From: Mycobacterium xenopi
GTDB lineage: Bacteria; Actinomycetota; Actinomycetes; Mycobacteriales; Mycobacteriaceae
DNA length: 64,000 nt
NCBI RefSeq assembly: GCF_009936235.1
Contig: NZ_AP022314.1
Location: forward strand, 682,001-746,000
Reading direction: 5' to 3'
Below the pieces are notes generated by a model that was given only the letters and a program-made list of their open reading frames with translations, made no database searches and had not been told where the DNA came from. Positions 45,201-53,235 of the stretch are shown here, in pieces (the stretch's first letter is position 1; each line of letters begins with the position of its first letter). Made by a program: the position numbers and the translations under genes.

Positions 45201-45575
45201 GTGATCGAGCGGCTGGAGCATGACCGAACCTCATCAGAAGCAACGGCCGCCTGGTGTTTCCTACCGCGAGCAGCTGACCGGTCTCCAGCCGTGGTCGGTT
45301 GCTTGGGCGGTCCGGTGCGGATCACCAGCGTCCACCACGGTCATACACCGGAGATCGCGCTGACGTCGGACACCACGGCTCGCGGGATATGGGCGATGGA
45401 GGATTCGTTGTGGTGGACCAACGGCGACCACGAGGAGCACGTGCAGGGCTACGCCCACTACCACGAGGAATACCGAAAGGTGGACGGCCGCTGGTGTATC
45501 AGCGCCCGGAGACTGACCCGGCTGCGGGTGGAGACGACGCCGGGATTCACCTCGTTCCTGCGCAACCGGCTGTGA
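45201..45575 (+). pseudogene. SnoaL/NTF2-like protein, probably 5'-truncated
   Basis: A 124-residue frame. The C-terminal two thirds (HHGHTPEIALTSDTTARGIW, AMEDSLWW, YAHYHEEYRKVDGRW, RLTRLRVETTPGF) match the SnoaL-like/NTF2 fold of steroid-isomerase and dioxygenase-accessory proteins. The first ~38 residues do not resemble the family, and the expected N-terminal helices are missing, so this is likely a remnant. The fold's usual length is about 140-150 residues. It lies 155 bases before the SDR gene. Confidence 0.5.
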
Positions 45576-45730
45576 CATGGGACGTCCGACCGAGAAAGTA
45601 TGCGCCGCAGCCGGAGATCCTGCGCTACATCAATTGGGCAAAGACGGCTTCAACCTGACCAGCGTATGAGGCTGGACCACGACGCCAATCGTCAAATACG
45701 TTATGGGCCAGCGAGCCGAGGAGAAAGAAC

Positions 45731-46516
45731 ATGAGGCGACTTGAGCGCAACCGCATCCTAGTGACCGGCGCTGCGTCAGGAATCGGCCAGGCCACCGCGC
45801 TGCGGTTGCTGGACGAGGGCGCGTCTGTGGTCGCCGCCGATATCGCGGTACTGGACAAGACCCGTGCCCGCGCCGAGGAGTCGGGGTCGGCTAAACGCCT
45901 CACCACCGTAGAGATGGACGTTGGCGACGAGACGTCAGTGGCCGACGGTGTGCGGTCGGCCGTCGACGCGCTGGGTGGCCTGGACTCGCTGGTCAACGCG
46001 GCCGGCATGCTGCGGGCGGCACACACGCACCAGACCAGCACGCAGCTGTGGAACCACATCATCACCGTCAACCTGACGGGGACCTTCCTTGTGGTGCGTG
46101 AGTCGCTTCCGGCGCTGCTGAAAAACCCGCGCAGCACCATCGTCAACTTCAGCTCCACATCGGCTGCATTCGCGCACCCCTATATGGCGGCCTACGCGGC
46201 CAGCAAGGGCGGCATCCAGTCCTTTACCCATGCGATCGCCCTGGAATACGCGCGCCAAGGACTGCGCGCAGTGTGTGTCGCCCCCGGCAGCATCAAGTCC
46301 GGAATCACTGATGCCACAGCAGGATACATTCCCGCCGACGCCGACTGGTCGCTGTTCGCCCGACTTTCACCGATCCTGCCCACCACGCTGGAATCCAGCG
46401 GAGCGGGGATGGCCGATCCCGCGGCCGTGGCCGGGGTGGTCGCGATGCTGGTGTCCGAAGACGGTGCGTTTATCACCGGCACCGAAATCCGCATCGACGG
46501 CGGTACTCACGCATGA
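45731..46516 (+). CDS. Short-chain dehydrogenase/reductase of the meta-cleavage cluster
   Basis: 261 residues from ATG 45731 with GAGGAGAAAG upstream. SDR motifs: ILVTGAASGIGQATALRLL, NAAGMLRAAHTHQ, Ser in NFSSTSAAFAHPYMAAYAAS with catalytic YAASK, and ITGTEIRIDGGTHA. It overlaps the alpha/beta hydrolase gene by ATGA, so both belong to one pathway. It may oxidise a hydroxyl group on a ring or side-chain intermediate. Confidence 0.85.
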   Translation: MRRLERNRILVTGAASGIGQATALRLLDEGASVVAADIAVLDKTRARAEESGSAKRLTTVEMDVGDETSVADGVRSAVDALGGLDSLVNAAGMLRAAHTHQTSTQLWNHIITVNLTGTFLVVRESLPALLKNPRSTIVNFSSTSAAFAHPYMAAYAASKGGIQSFTHAIALEYARQGLRAVCVAPGSIKSGITDATAGYIPADADWSLFARLSPILPTTLESSGAGMADPAAVAGVVAMLVSEDGAFITGTEIRIDGGTHA

Positions 46517-47379
46517 CGCGAGATGTCAGCTACGAGGACACCTTTCGGGAAATCGAGACCGATGCTGGCGTGCTGCGCTATCACGAGGCCGGCGACGGGC
46601 CACCGCTGGTGATGCTGCACGGCTCAGGTCCCGGTGTGACGGGGTGGCGCAACTTCCGCGGCGTGCTCGGCGCGTTCGCCGAGCAATACCGTTGCCTGGT
46701 ACTGGAATTCCCCGGCTTCGGTGTCAGCGACGACTTCGGCGGGCACCCCATGCTCACCGCGTTCGACGCGGTGGTGCGATTCATCGACACGCTCGAGTTG
46801 GGCAGGGTGGACATCGTCGGCAACTCGATGGGCGGTGCGATCGCGATCAACTATGCAATCGCACATCCTGAGCGGGTGCGGCGGCTGGTGACCATCGGCG
46901 GCATCGGCCGCAATATTTTCAGTCCCGGCCCGCCTGAAGGCATCCGGCTGCTGCAGGAGTTCACCGAGGAGCCCACCCGAGAACGGCTGATCCGCTGGCT
47001 GCATTCGATGGTCTATGACCCCGCAGTCGTGACCGACGAGCTCATCGAGGAGCGCTGGCAGCAGGCCACCCACCCCAAGACGCTGGCGGCCGCGCGGCGG
47101 ATGCATGCGAGGGAGGCCTTCGCGCAGATGACCAAGGCCATGGACGCGTCGAAGCGCCCGCAACCGTGGGCGGTGATGCATCGGCTCAAGGCGCCGACGT
47201 TGATCACCTGGGGTCGCGACGACCGGGTGAGCCCACTGGACATGGCGCTCATCCCGATGCGCACCATCCCCAACGCAGAACTACATGTATTCCCCAACTG
47301 CGGGCACTGGACGATGATCGAAGCCAAAGACGCATTCGTCAGTGTCGTGTTGGCCTTCTTGGCCCGCCCGGAAGTTTAG
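46513..47379 (+). CDS. Meta-cleavage product hydrolase, HsaD/BphD-like
   Basis: 288 residues starting MTRDVSYEDTFREIET. Alpha/beta hydrolase with oxyanion motif LHGSGPG, nucleophile elbow GNSMGG (Ser105), acid GRDDRVSP (Asp236 or 237) and His265 in NCGHWTMIE. Spacing is the same as in HsaD. It would cleave the C-C bond of the ring-opened product made by the dioxygenase at 42625. The 3' end overlaps the convergent cpsA stop by 4 bases. Confidence 0.87.
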   Translation: MTRDVSYEDTFREIETDAGVLRYHEAGDGPPLVMLHGSGPGVTGWRNFRGVLGAFAEQYRCLVLEFPGFGVSDDFGGHPMLTAFDAVVRFIDTLELGRVDIVGNSMGGAIAINYAIAHPERVRRLVTIGGIGRNIFSPGPPEGIRLLQEFTEEPTRERLIRWLHSMVYDPAVVTDELIEERWQQATHPKTLAAARRMHAREAFAQMTKAMDASKRPQPWAVMHRLKAPTLITWGRDDRVSPLDMALIPMRTIPNAELHVFPNCGHWTMIEAKDAFVSVVLAFLARPEV

Positions 47380-48908
47380 TTGACGCAGGGCACGCCACCG
47401 CCGTCGATGGGCGCCCCTCGGTCTGGCGTGGGCTCAGTGGAAGTGGCGGCGCGTGACGTGTAGTACGAACCGGAAGCCGTTGAGGTGGTAGCGGTTTCGT
47501 CGAGAGATGATGAAGGTGGGGTGTAGTCGTCTCCTACCACGACGCGGATCCGGTTGGGGCGCAAGGCGCTATCACTATGATCGGACACGTCGATGCCCAG
47601 CAGCGCCGCCACGTCGTGGGCGTCGGTGCCCGCGCCCGCACCGTAGTCGATTGCGGTTACGGTGGGTTCACCGCGCACCCGGTCACGCACCTCGCCAGGG
47701 GTATAGCCATGTTCACGCAAGATGCGCGACACCTTGCCGGCGATTCCGGAGACGCTGCTGGCGTTGACGACGTCGACGACCGTCGCCGGGTTGGGCGTGC
47801 TGGTCGTGGGGGCGGCGGACTCGGGAGTGCCGAACGCCGCCGCCACCTCGCGCTTGATCGCGGCGGGGTCGACGATGTTGACGTCTTGGCCGTCGATGTT
47901 TTCGTAGCGCACCACGGGCAGGGTGCGGTATTCGACGTTGCCGCCGGCAAGCGTGGCCATCCGGCGAAACTGGTTCTCGTCCCAGCCGGCGGAGAGCACC
48001 ACGTCTTTGCGGGCCACGGCGATCAGGCTCTTGAGCTTGCTGAGATCTGCGAAGGTGCCCGAATCCTGCAGTTGGCGCACAACCGCGGACAGGAATGCCT
48101 GCTGGCGATGGGTGCGGTCGAGGTCGCCGTTCTCCAGCCCGTGACGCTGCCGGACGAACGACAGTGCCTGCTCGGCGTTGAGAGTCTGCCGGCCCGCCGG
48201 GAAGTCCGCGCCGGAATACTCGTCGTAGACGGCGTGCTTGAGGCAGACCTGCACGCCGCCCAGGCTCTGGGTGAGGTCGTAGAAGCCGGCCAGGTTGACC
48301 TCGGCGAAGTAGTCGATCGGAACCCCGGTGAGGTTGCGCACCGCCCGTAAGGTCGCCGCCCGACCAGCTTCGCGGCCCTTGGTCTCCAGTTCTTTTTGGT
48401 CGCTGACCCCTTTGTCGATGAGCTTCTGCTCGACGTATTGCTTGGTGAGCCCGTACGCCTCCTTGATCTTGATGTGGTGGTATCCCGGCACCCCGCGAAA
48501 CGGCACCCAGTCGTCGCGGGGGATGGAGAAGGCAACCACCCGGTCGTCGGCGCCGACGTGAACCAGGATCAAGGTGTTGGTGTTGTAGCCGCCGGCATCG
48601 GAATCTCCGGCATGCAGGTGCTTCAAGATCGCCCACGGCAAATCGTTGCCGTTCTGGTCTTTCCGCGAGTCCAGGCCGATCAGCAGGATGTTCATCGACC
48701 CGCCGCTGGAACGTGGGTCGTCAGAACGCAGCGCCTGAGAAACGGTGATGCCGCCCAGTGCTCCATGGGCCACCCACCAACCGGCGCCGGTCAACACCAC
48801 CGCTGCCGCCGACACCAGCGCACAGCAGCCACGCACCAGCCTCCGGCGCACCTGTGCGCGCACCGGGGTGGCACGATGGCGGGGCTTACCACCTGATCGG
48901 GTCGCCAT
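47376..48908 (-). CDS. cpsA: LytR-CpsA-Psr family cell-wall ligase CpsA
   Basis: 510 residues from ATG 48908 (MATRSGGKPRHRATP). Basic cytoplasmic N-terminus, one membrane segment (GCCALVSAAAVVLTGAGWWV), LCP domain with NILLIGLDSRKD, SIPRDDWVPF, HHIKIKEAYGL and RQRHGLENGDLDR, then a C-terminal LytR_C domain (VVDVVNASSVSGIAGKVSR). LCP proteins attach arabinogalactan or other polymers to peptidoglycan. Matches Rv3484 in length (about 512). It marks the return of M. tuberculosis-like gene content after the accessory block. Confidence 0.9.
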   Translation of the reverse strand: MATRSGGKPRHRATPVRAQVRRRLVRGCCALVSAAAVVLTGAGWWVAHGALGGITVSQALRSDDPRSSGGSMNILLIGLDSRKDQNGNDLPWAILKHLHAGDSDAGGYNTNTLILVHVGADDRVVAFSIPRDDWVPFRGVPGYHHIKIKEAYGLTKQYVEQKLIDKGVSDQKELETKGREAGRAATLRAVRNLTGVPIDYFAEVNLAGFYDLTQSLGGVQVCLKHAVYDEYSGADFPAGRQTLNAEQALSFVRQRHGLENGDLDRTHRQQAFLSAVVRQLQDSGTFADLSKLKSLIAVARKDVVLSAGWDENQFRRMATLAGGNVEYRTLPVVRYENIDGQDVNIVDPAAIKREVAAAFGTPESAAPTTSTPNPATVVDVVNASSVSGIAGKVSRILREHGYTPGEVRDRVRGEPTVTAIDYGAGAGTDAHDVAALLGIDVSDHSDSALRPNRIRVVVGDDYTPPSSSLDETATTSTASGSYYTSRAATSTEPTPDRGAPIDGGGVPCVN

Positions 48909-49037
48909 CACAACTTCGACTCTGCCACGACTGTGCTACCCGCGCCGGGATCGATGTTTGCGGTGGCGAAACCCGGCTCACATCGTTGCGTATTCTGCAG
49001 CTTGCTGTCGCTACAACGCAGTGGCCGAGGTAAGGCC

Positions 49038-49880
49038 ATGTCTTGTTACCATCGCGCAGTGCACCGTGGGGTTGCACCATCCGGACGCGGCGGACCGCGA
49101 TCTGTGTCCAGACGCGAGGTCCTCAAATATGCCTCTGTCACACCAGTTCTACTGAGCTCAGGGATGCTGGCCGCGATATCCGGCGGGCCGACGGCGTCAG
49201 CGGCCGGCGGTAAGTTGATCGACTTTACGGAGCGGTTGGTGCCGGCCGATCAGATCAAATCGGCGGGTTATGACGGAGCGGTGGTGTATGTGGCTGAGTC
49301 GCGGCCGGGTGCAAACTTCGATTTCAAGCCCGTCACCCGCGAGTACGCCGGCGCGCTTCGCGCGGCTGGTCTTCACGTGGTCAGCAACTACCAGTACGGC
49401 AAGCCCGGCTGGCCTGACCCATCCGATTACACCCGCGGGTATGACGGCGGCGTGGCCGATGCCCAGACAGCCCTGCGGTTCCACACCGCGGCAGGGGGAG
49501 GCGATTCGGCCCCGATATTCTTCAGCATCGACGAGGATATCGACCAGAAAATCTGGAAAACCGTTGCGCTAGAGTGGTTTCGGGGAATCAACTCGGTACT
49601 CGGGGCGGATCGTACCGGCATCTATGGGCATGCCCAGGCGTGTCGGTGGGCGATCGAAGACGGCGTAATTGGACGCTCGACTACTGCAGGGCACCGGTGG
49701 GCGTGGCAGACCAGCGCATGGTCGCATGGCGAGCGCGAGCCTGCGGCGGTGCTTTATCAGTCGGTGGTCAACACGCCGTCGAGCCCGGGACCGTTGCTGG
49801 CGGGCACACACGTGGACGTGGACGAGGTTCTCGCCACCGATTTCGGGCAATGGGATTTAGATCGTCGGTCGCGAGCTTGA
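49038..49880 (+). CDS. Tat-exported DUF1906 (glycoside-hydrolase-like) protein, Rv2525c-like
   Basis: 280 residues from ATG 49038. Twin-arginine signal SRREVLKYASVTPVLLSSG, then a DUF1906 domain: GKLIDFTERLVPADQIKSAG, SNYQYGKPGWPD, and acidic active-site-like IFFSIDEDIDQ. Rv2525c, a secreted barrel protein linked to the cell wall, has the same plan. The start is uncertain; a later GTG near 49059 would also keep the signal. Confidence 0.75.
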   Translation: MSCYHRAVHRGVAPSGRGGPRSVSRREVLKYASVTPVLLSSGMLAAISGGPTASAAGGKLIDFTERLVPADQIKSAGYDGAVVYVAESRPGANFDFKPVTREYAGALRAAGLHVVSNYQYGKPGWPDPSDYTRGYDGGVADAQTALRFHTAAGGGDSAPIFFSIDEDIDQKIWKTVALEWFRGINSVLGADRTGIYGHAQACRWAIEDGVIGRSTTAGHRWAWQTSAWSHGEREPAAVLYQSVVNTPSSPGPLLAGTHVDVDEVLATDFGQWDLDRRSRA

Positions 49881-49962
49881 GGTGTGGGGCGCCGCCGCGT
49901 GGTCAACGAAGAGCTGGCGAAAATTGCTACGCCACACCGGACATGACAGTAAGGTGCTGCAC

Positions 49963-50638
49963 GTGAGCAGAGCCTTGTTAGCCAACGGTCGAGGCCGCTG
50001 GCTGGCATTGGCCGCCTCGATCGCCGTCTCCGCCGCCATCTTCCACGCCCAAGCCACCCGGCATCCCTGCTGCGCCGAGATCCCGGCAGCAACCCCCACG
50101 GCGAAACCATCCGGGCCGACCAGTACAGCGCACGTCCAGGGGACCGTTCCGGCCAGCGCGCCGCGTCTTGCCAGCCGCGCCGAGGTGGAATCGCTGGCGG
50201 CAAGCGCGCCCACCACCGCCCAGCAATTCCAGTTCGCATTACCGCCCGGTGTCGCGCCGGAGGAGGGGTTGCAGGTGCACACCATCCGGGCGGCCCGTGC
50301 AATCAGCGTGCTGTTTCCCGAGATCACCACGATCGGCGGGTTTCGGCAGGATCCGCTGAAATGGCATCCGAGCGGGTTGGCAATCGACGTGATGATCCCC
50401 AACTATCACAGCCCCGAGGGAATCGAGCTTGGCAACCAGATCGCCGGGCTTGCCCTGGCCAATGCGAAACGATGGGGGGGTGGTGCATGTGATCTGGCGG
50501 CAGGCCTTCTACCCGGGTATTGGCGCGCCCAGTTGGACCGCGGACTACGGCTCAGAAACCGCAAACCACTACGACCACGTTCATATCGCCACCGACGGCG
50601 GTGGGTACCCGAGCGGGCGCGAAACCTACTACATCTGA
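49963..50638 (+). pseudogene. Secreted VldE/peptidase-M15-like protein, frameshifted at a G7 run
   Basis: From GTG 49963 (MSRALLANGRGRWLALAAS), signal peptide, a Pro/Ala linker, then a domain with EGLQVHTIRAARAISVLFPE, GGFRQDPLKWHPSGLAIDVM and LALANAKRW. At GGGGGGG (50474-50480) the frame is lost. Removing one G continues it as GVVHVIWRQAFYPGIG and YGSETANHYDHVHIATDGG to TGA 50638. The HPSGLAID and YDHVHI histidine/aspartate motifs are both needed for the metal-site-like fold, so the frame as written is inactive. About 224 residues if restored. Confidence 0.78.
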
Positions 50639-50858
50639 TGTGCCCGGCATCAGTCGCTGGCACCCAACCAACCCAGTCGAGTCACTACCCGAGCACGGAC
50701 TGACTAACCAGGTTGCCTAGCGTGCGCGTGGTCCGGGCCGGGTTCGATGCCAGAAGGTGCGACACTGTATCGGGTAACGGTCAAAGCCGCCGCTAGCCGC
50801 CCGCACTACTCTCGGTGGTAGGTACCCCCCGCCGGTGCGGTTCCCGAAAGGTTGCCAG

Positions 50859-52109
50859 ATGAAAGCATTCGGGATTGTGGCGGCAGCCGCCGTGGCTTTC
50901 GCACCGGTTTGGATGACAGCCACCACGCCGGGTGCGGCAGAGGCGGCTCCGTGTGCTGGGGCCGGGGCCAATCCCAATTTCTGCGACGAATGCCTGTTCT
51001 GGGTAGCGGAATATCGCCTTCCGTCGCCGCGGTCGTGTTACGAAGAACCCCCGCCGCGCCCAGCCCAAGCACCCCGGAGCAGTGTCTTGGTACCGGTCCC
51101 GGAGATTCCGCCGGAGCTGCCCAGCATGACGCCGATGCAGACGCCGCAAGTCATTCCGCCAAGTCCCCCGCCGCCGAGCACGGTTCGGGTGCAGGCCCCG
51201 CAGATCAACCCGCCAGCCGCCGGGGCACCGAGAAACGCGCCACTGGTGACACCGCCGAAGGGGCTGGAGGCGCCACCGCAGGCGGTCGCGGCTGCCAAGG
51301 CCGCGCCACCGACGCGGATCAATTTCGGCACGATTCACCCGATGCTCCAGGTGGTGGACTTCAAACAGCAGGTGCAAAACGTGATCAACGCCCACAGCGG
51401 CAACGTCGACGTCATAAAGGCCGACAACCAGACGCTGGCGCGCCCCCGGCACTGGGACTTCATCGACTACGACGCCTACCACCGCCCAAGCCTGTACAAC
51501 CCGCTCGACGAGGCGATGACCTTCCGGTACTCGTACAAGGGTGCCTACCGGGAGGCCTACGTGCCGGCCGGGGGCCGGGTCGTGCTCGACGTCGCCACGG
51601 TTGGGCTGTTCCCGTTTACCGCGGTCGGCGAAAGTTACCTGGCGTCGGGCAGCTTCTACGGCGGGGCCTGGATACCGCCGGAGGGTTGGGACGGCCCGCC
51701 ACCGCCGGACTACAGACCGCCAGCACCCCCGGAGGTCTACCACGACGTCCTGGCTGACGTTCCCGCCCGCGACCAGATCGTCAAAGTCGGCCAAGTGCAG
51801 CTGGTGGGCCGCGATGATAGCCAGCCCGCGGGCAGCCAAGACACCTTCTTGCTCGACGACTCCACGTTGGCGTGGGGTCAGATCAACGATCCGAGCAGCA
51901 GTGCCCAGATCAAGGTGACCAGGACCCAGTCGCTGCCGGGCGTCGGCCCTACCGACAACGGCAGCTTCTTGGTGGCGTTGGCCGGTTACGAGGAGCCCAC
52001 CCGGCCCAGCGAACCTTGGTGGCCGTCGGTGCTGGGCTACGGGGGACTGGCTTTAGCAGTGGGCCTTGCCGCCTGGATGCTCAGCCGTGCATACGGAGCG
52101 CACACCTAG
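50859..52109 (+). CDS. Secreted, Pro-rich, C-terminally membrane-anchored protein of unknown function
   Basis: 416 residues from ATG 50859 (MKAFGIVAAAAVAFAPVWM). Signal peptide, a short Cys motif (NFCDECLFWVAEY), about 110 residues rich in Pro, Ala and Val, then a globular domain (RINFGTIHPMLQVVDFKQQV, FRYSYKGAYREAYVPAGGRV), a Pro-Pro repeat and a final membrane helix (VLGYGGLALAVGLAAWML) with a short basic tail. I do not recognise the family. It looks like a cell-envelope protein. Confidence 0.7.
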   Translation: MKAFGIVAAAAVAFAPVWMTATTPGAAEAAPCAGAGANPNFCDECLFWVAEYRLPSPRSCYEEPPPRPAQAPRSSVLVPVPEIPPELPSMTPMQTPQVIPPSPPPPSTVRVQAPQINPPAAGAPRNAPLVTPPKGLEAPPQAVAAAKAAPPTRINFGTIHPMLQVVDFKQQVQNVINAHSGNVDVIKADNQTLARPRHWDFIDYDAYHRPSLYNPLDEAMTFRYSYKGAYREAYVPAGGRVVLDVATVGLFPFTAVGESYLASGSFYGGAWIPPEGWDGPPPPDYRPPAPPEVYHDVLADVPARDQIVKVGQVQLVGRDDSQPAGSQDTFLLDDSTLAWGQINDPSSSAQIKVTRTQSLPGVGPTDNGSFLVALAGYEEPTRPSEPWWPSVLGYGGLALAVGLAAWMLSRAYGAHT

Positions 52110-52247
52110 ACCGATGCCGCTCTTGCTCGGCATGGTGCACATGTGGCCCAAACGCAGTAGGCCAGTCCTGAAACAAGCAGCAGCTCCGCTCGGCTTCGAC
52201 CGCGGCACCGAGTCGTAGAATCGTCACGGCTCATCGAGCCGGCCCCG

Positions 52248-52323
52248 GCCGCGTTAGCTCAGTTGGTAGAGCGTCGCCCTTGTAAGGCGAATGGCGAGAG
52301 TTCGAGTCTCTCACGCGGCTCCA
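52248..52323 (+). tRNA. tRNA-Thr (anticodon UGU)
   Basis: A full cloverleaf: acceptor arm GCCGCGT pairs with ACGCGGC; D arm GCTC-AGTTGGTA-GAGC; anticodon stem TCGCC/GGCGA around loop CTTGTAA (anticodon TGT); variable ATGGC; T arm GAGAG-TTCGAGT-CTCTC; discriminator T and an encoded CCA. 76 bases. It lies where M. tuberculosis-like gene order switches from the Rv348x to the Rv075x region. Confidence 0.96.
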
Positions 52324-52412
52324 TTCCTGTCGGCACCCGGCGATCGCGTCACCTCATGTCAACGTGGTGTCCAGGTGCAAGTCAACTTCGCAAGCGGCCG
52401 GCCCGCGCACAC

Positions 52413-53108
52413 TTAGGGCACTGTCCGCGGCGGCGAGCGGCGCGGGGGCCGGCGCCCCGGCAATGGGATGCGCTCGGCGATAGTAGAAAGCGGGTTGACC
52501 ACCATGGTCAGCGAAATCACGGCTTCCTGCAGCGTGGCGATCGCCGGCTCCAGCGCCTCCATCCCCGGGGCGAGGCGGCTGAGGGTGTCGGCGACGTCGG
52601 CGAGCTGCTCGAGCGGCCCATGCTTGGCGGTCAGCTTGTCGACCACGCCTCCCTCGGCGAGCAGCCGGTCAATTAGCCCGTCCTCAGCCAAAATCCGCTC
52701 GATCGGCCCGTCGTCGGCGAGCAGCTGATCGACCAGCCCACCTGGTTTCAGTGCGCGCTCCAGACCACCGTCCTCCGCGGTCAGACGGTCAAGCAAGCCA
52801 CCGGGTGCCGTCAGCCTGTCAACCACACCGCCCGGGCGCAGCAGCCGCTCCAGCGGCCCGTCCGGTGCCATCGCGCGGCCCAGCGGGGCATCCTCGTCCA
52901 ACAACCGGGCCAGCCGGTTCGCCCGCACGATCGCGTCGTCGAGCCCAAACATGTGGGTCACCGAGCCGGGCTGGTCGCCGGCCTGCCCCACCACTCGTTT
53001 CGCCAGGCCAACCGCCGAAGTCGCTACGCCAAGCCCGGCGTCAGCCGCCGCCAACCCGACTCGTAGCGGTGTGGTGGCCACGGCGGCCAGGCGTTTGCCG
53101 AGGTTCAT
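52413..53108 (-). CDS. Decapeptide-repeat protein, Rv0756c-like
   Basis: 231 residues from ATG 53108 (MNLGKRLAAVATTPLRVGL). An N-terminal hydrophobic amphipathic stretch (residues 10-45) is followed by ten tandem 10-residue repeats (residues 74-173), for example GPLERLLRPG, GVVDRLTAPG, GLLDRLTAED and GLIDRLLAEG. A helical region (MEALEPAIATLQEAVISLTM) and a basic Pro/Arg tail follow. No known catalytic motif. It is divergent from phoP, as Rv0756c is in M. tuberculosis (241 residues). Confidence 0.78.
   Translation of the reverse strand: MNLGKRLAAVATTPLRVGLAAADAGLGVATSAVGLAKRVVGQAGDQPGSVTHMFGLDDAIVRANRLARLLDEDAPLGRAMAPDGPLERLLRPGGVVDRLTAPGGLLDRLTAEDGGLERALKPGGLVDQLLADDGPIERILAEDGLIDRLLAEGGVVDKLTAKHGPLEQLADVADTLSRLAPGMEALEPAIATLQEAVISLTMVVNPLSTIAERIPLPGRRPPRRSPPRTVP
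52590..52889 (-). repeat. Tandem 30-bp coding repeat (ten decapeptide units)
   Basis: Ten in-frame units of exactly 30 bp. Consensus of the encoded decamer: G-x-[LVI]-[DE]-[RQK]-[LI]-[TL]-A-x-[GD]. Units differ at the DNA level, so this is an old, selected protein repeat rather than a slippage-type microsatellite. Confidence 0.75.
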
Positions 53109-53173
53109 CCCCTGAGTGTAGGCGGGCTGTGCTTGCTGCGACGCCGACGGCACAATAACCACTGCTACCAAAC

Positions 53174-53191
53174 TCACAGCAAGTGCACAGC
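53174..53191 (+). promoter_or_regulatory. PhoP-box direct repeat upstream of phoP
   Basis: TCACAGC-aagt-GCACAGC: two heptamers with 11-bp spacing, the direct-repeat form bound by mycobacterial PhoP. It lies 45 bases upstream of the phoP ATG and 66 bases from the divergent Rv0756c-like gene. An inverted GCTGTGC is at 53126-53132. Supports autoregulation. Confidence 0.65.
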
Positions 53192-53235
53192 CACCTTGGA
53201 GGTTACGCTCAATTACGTGCGAGGAAATTGATGGC

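Noticed and set aside
52263..52676. 137-codon frame starting inside the tRNA-Thr
   Set aside because: It overlaps the tRNA and is antisense to the repeat-protein gene.
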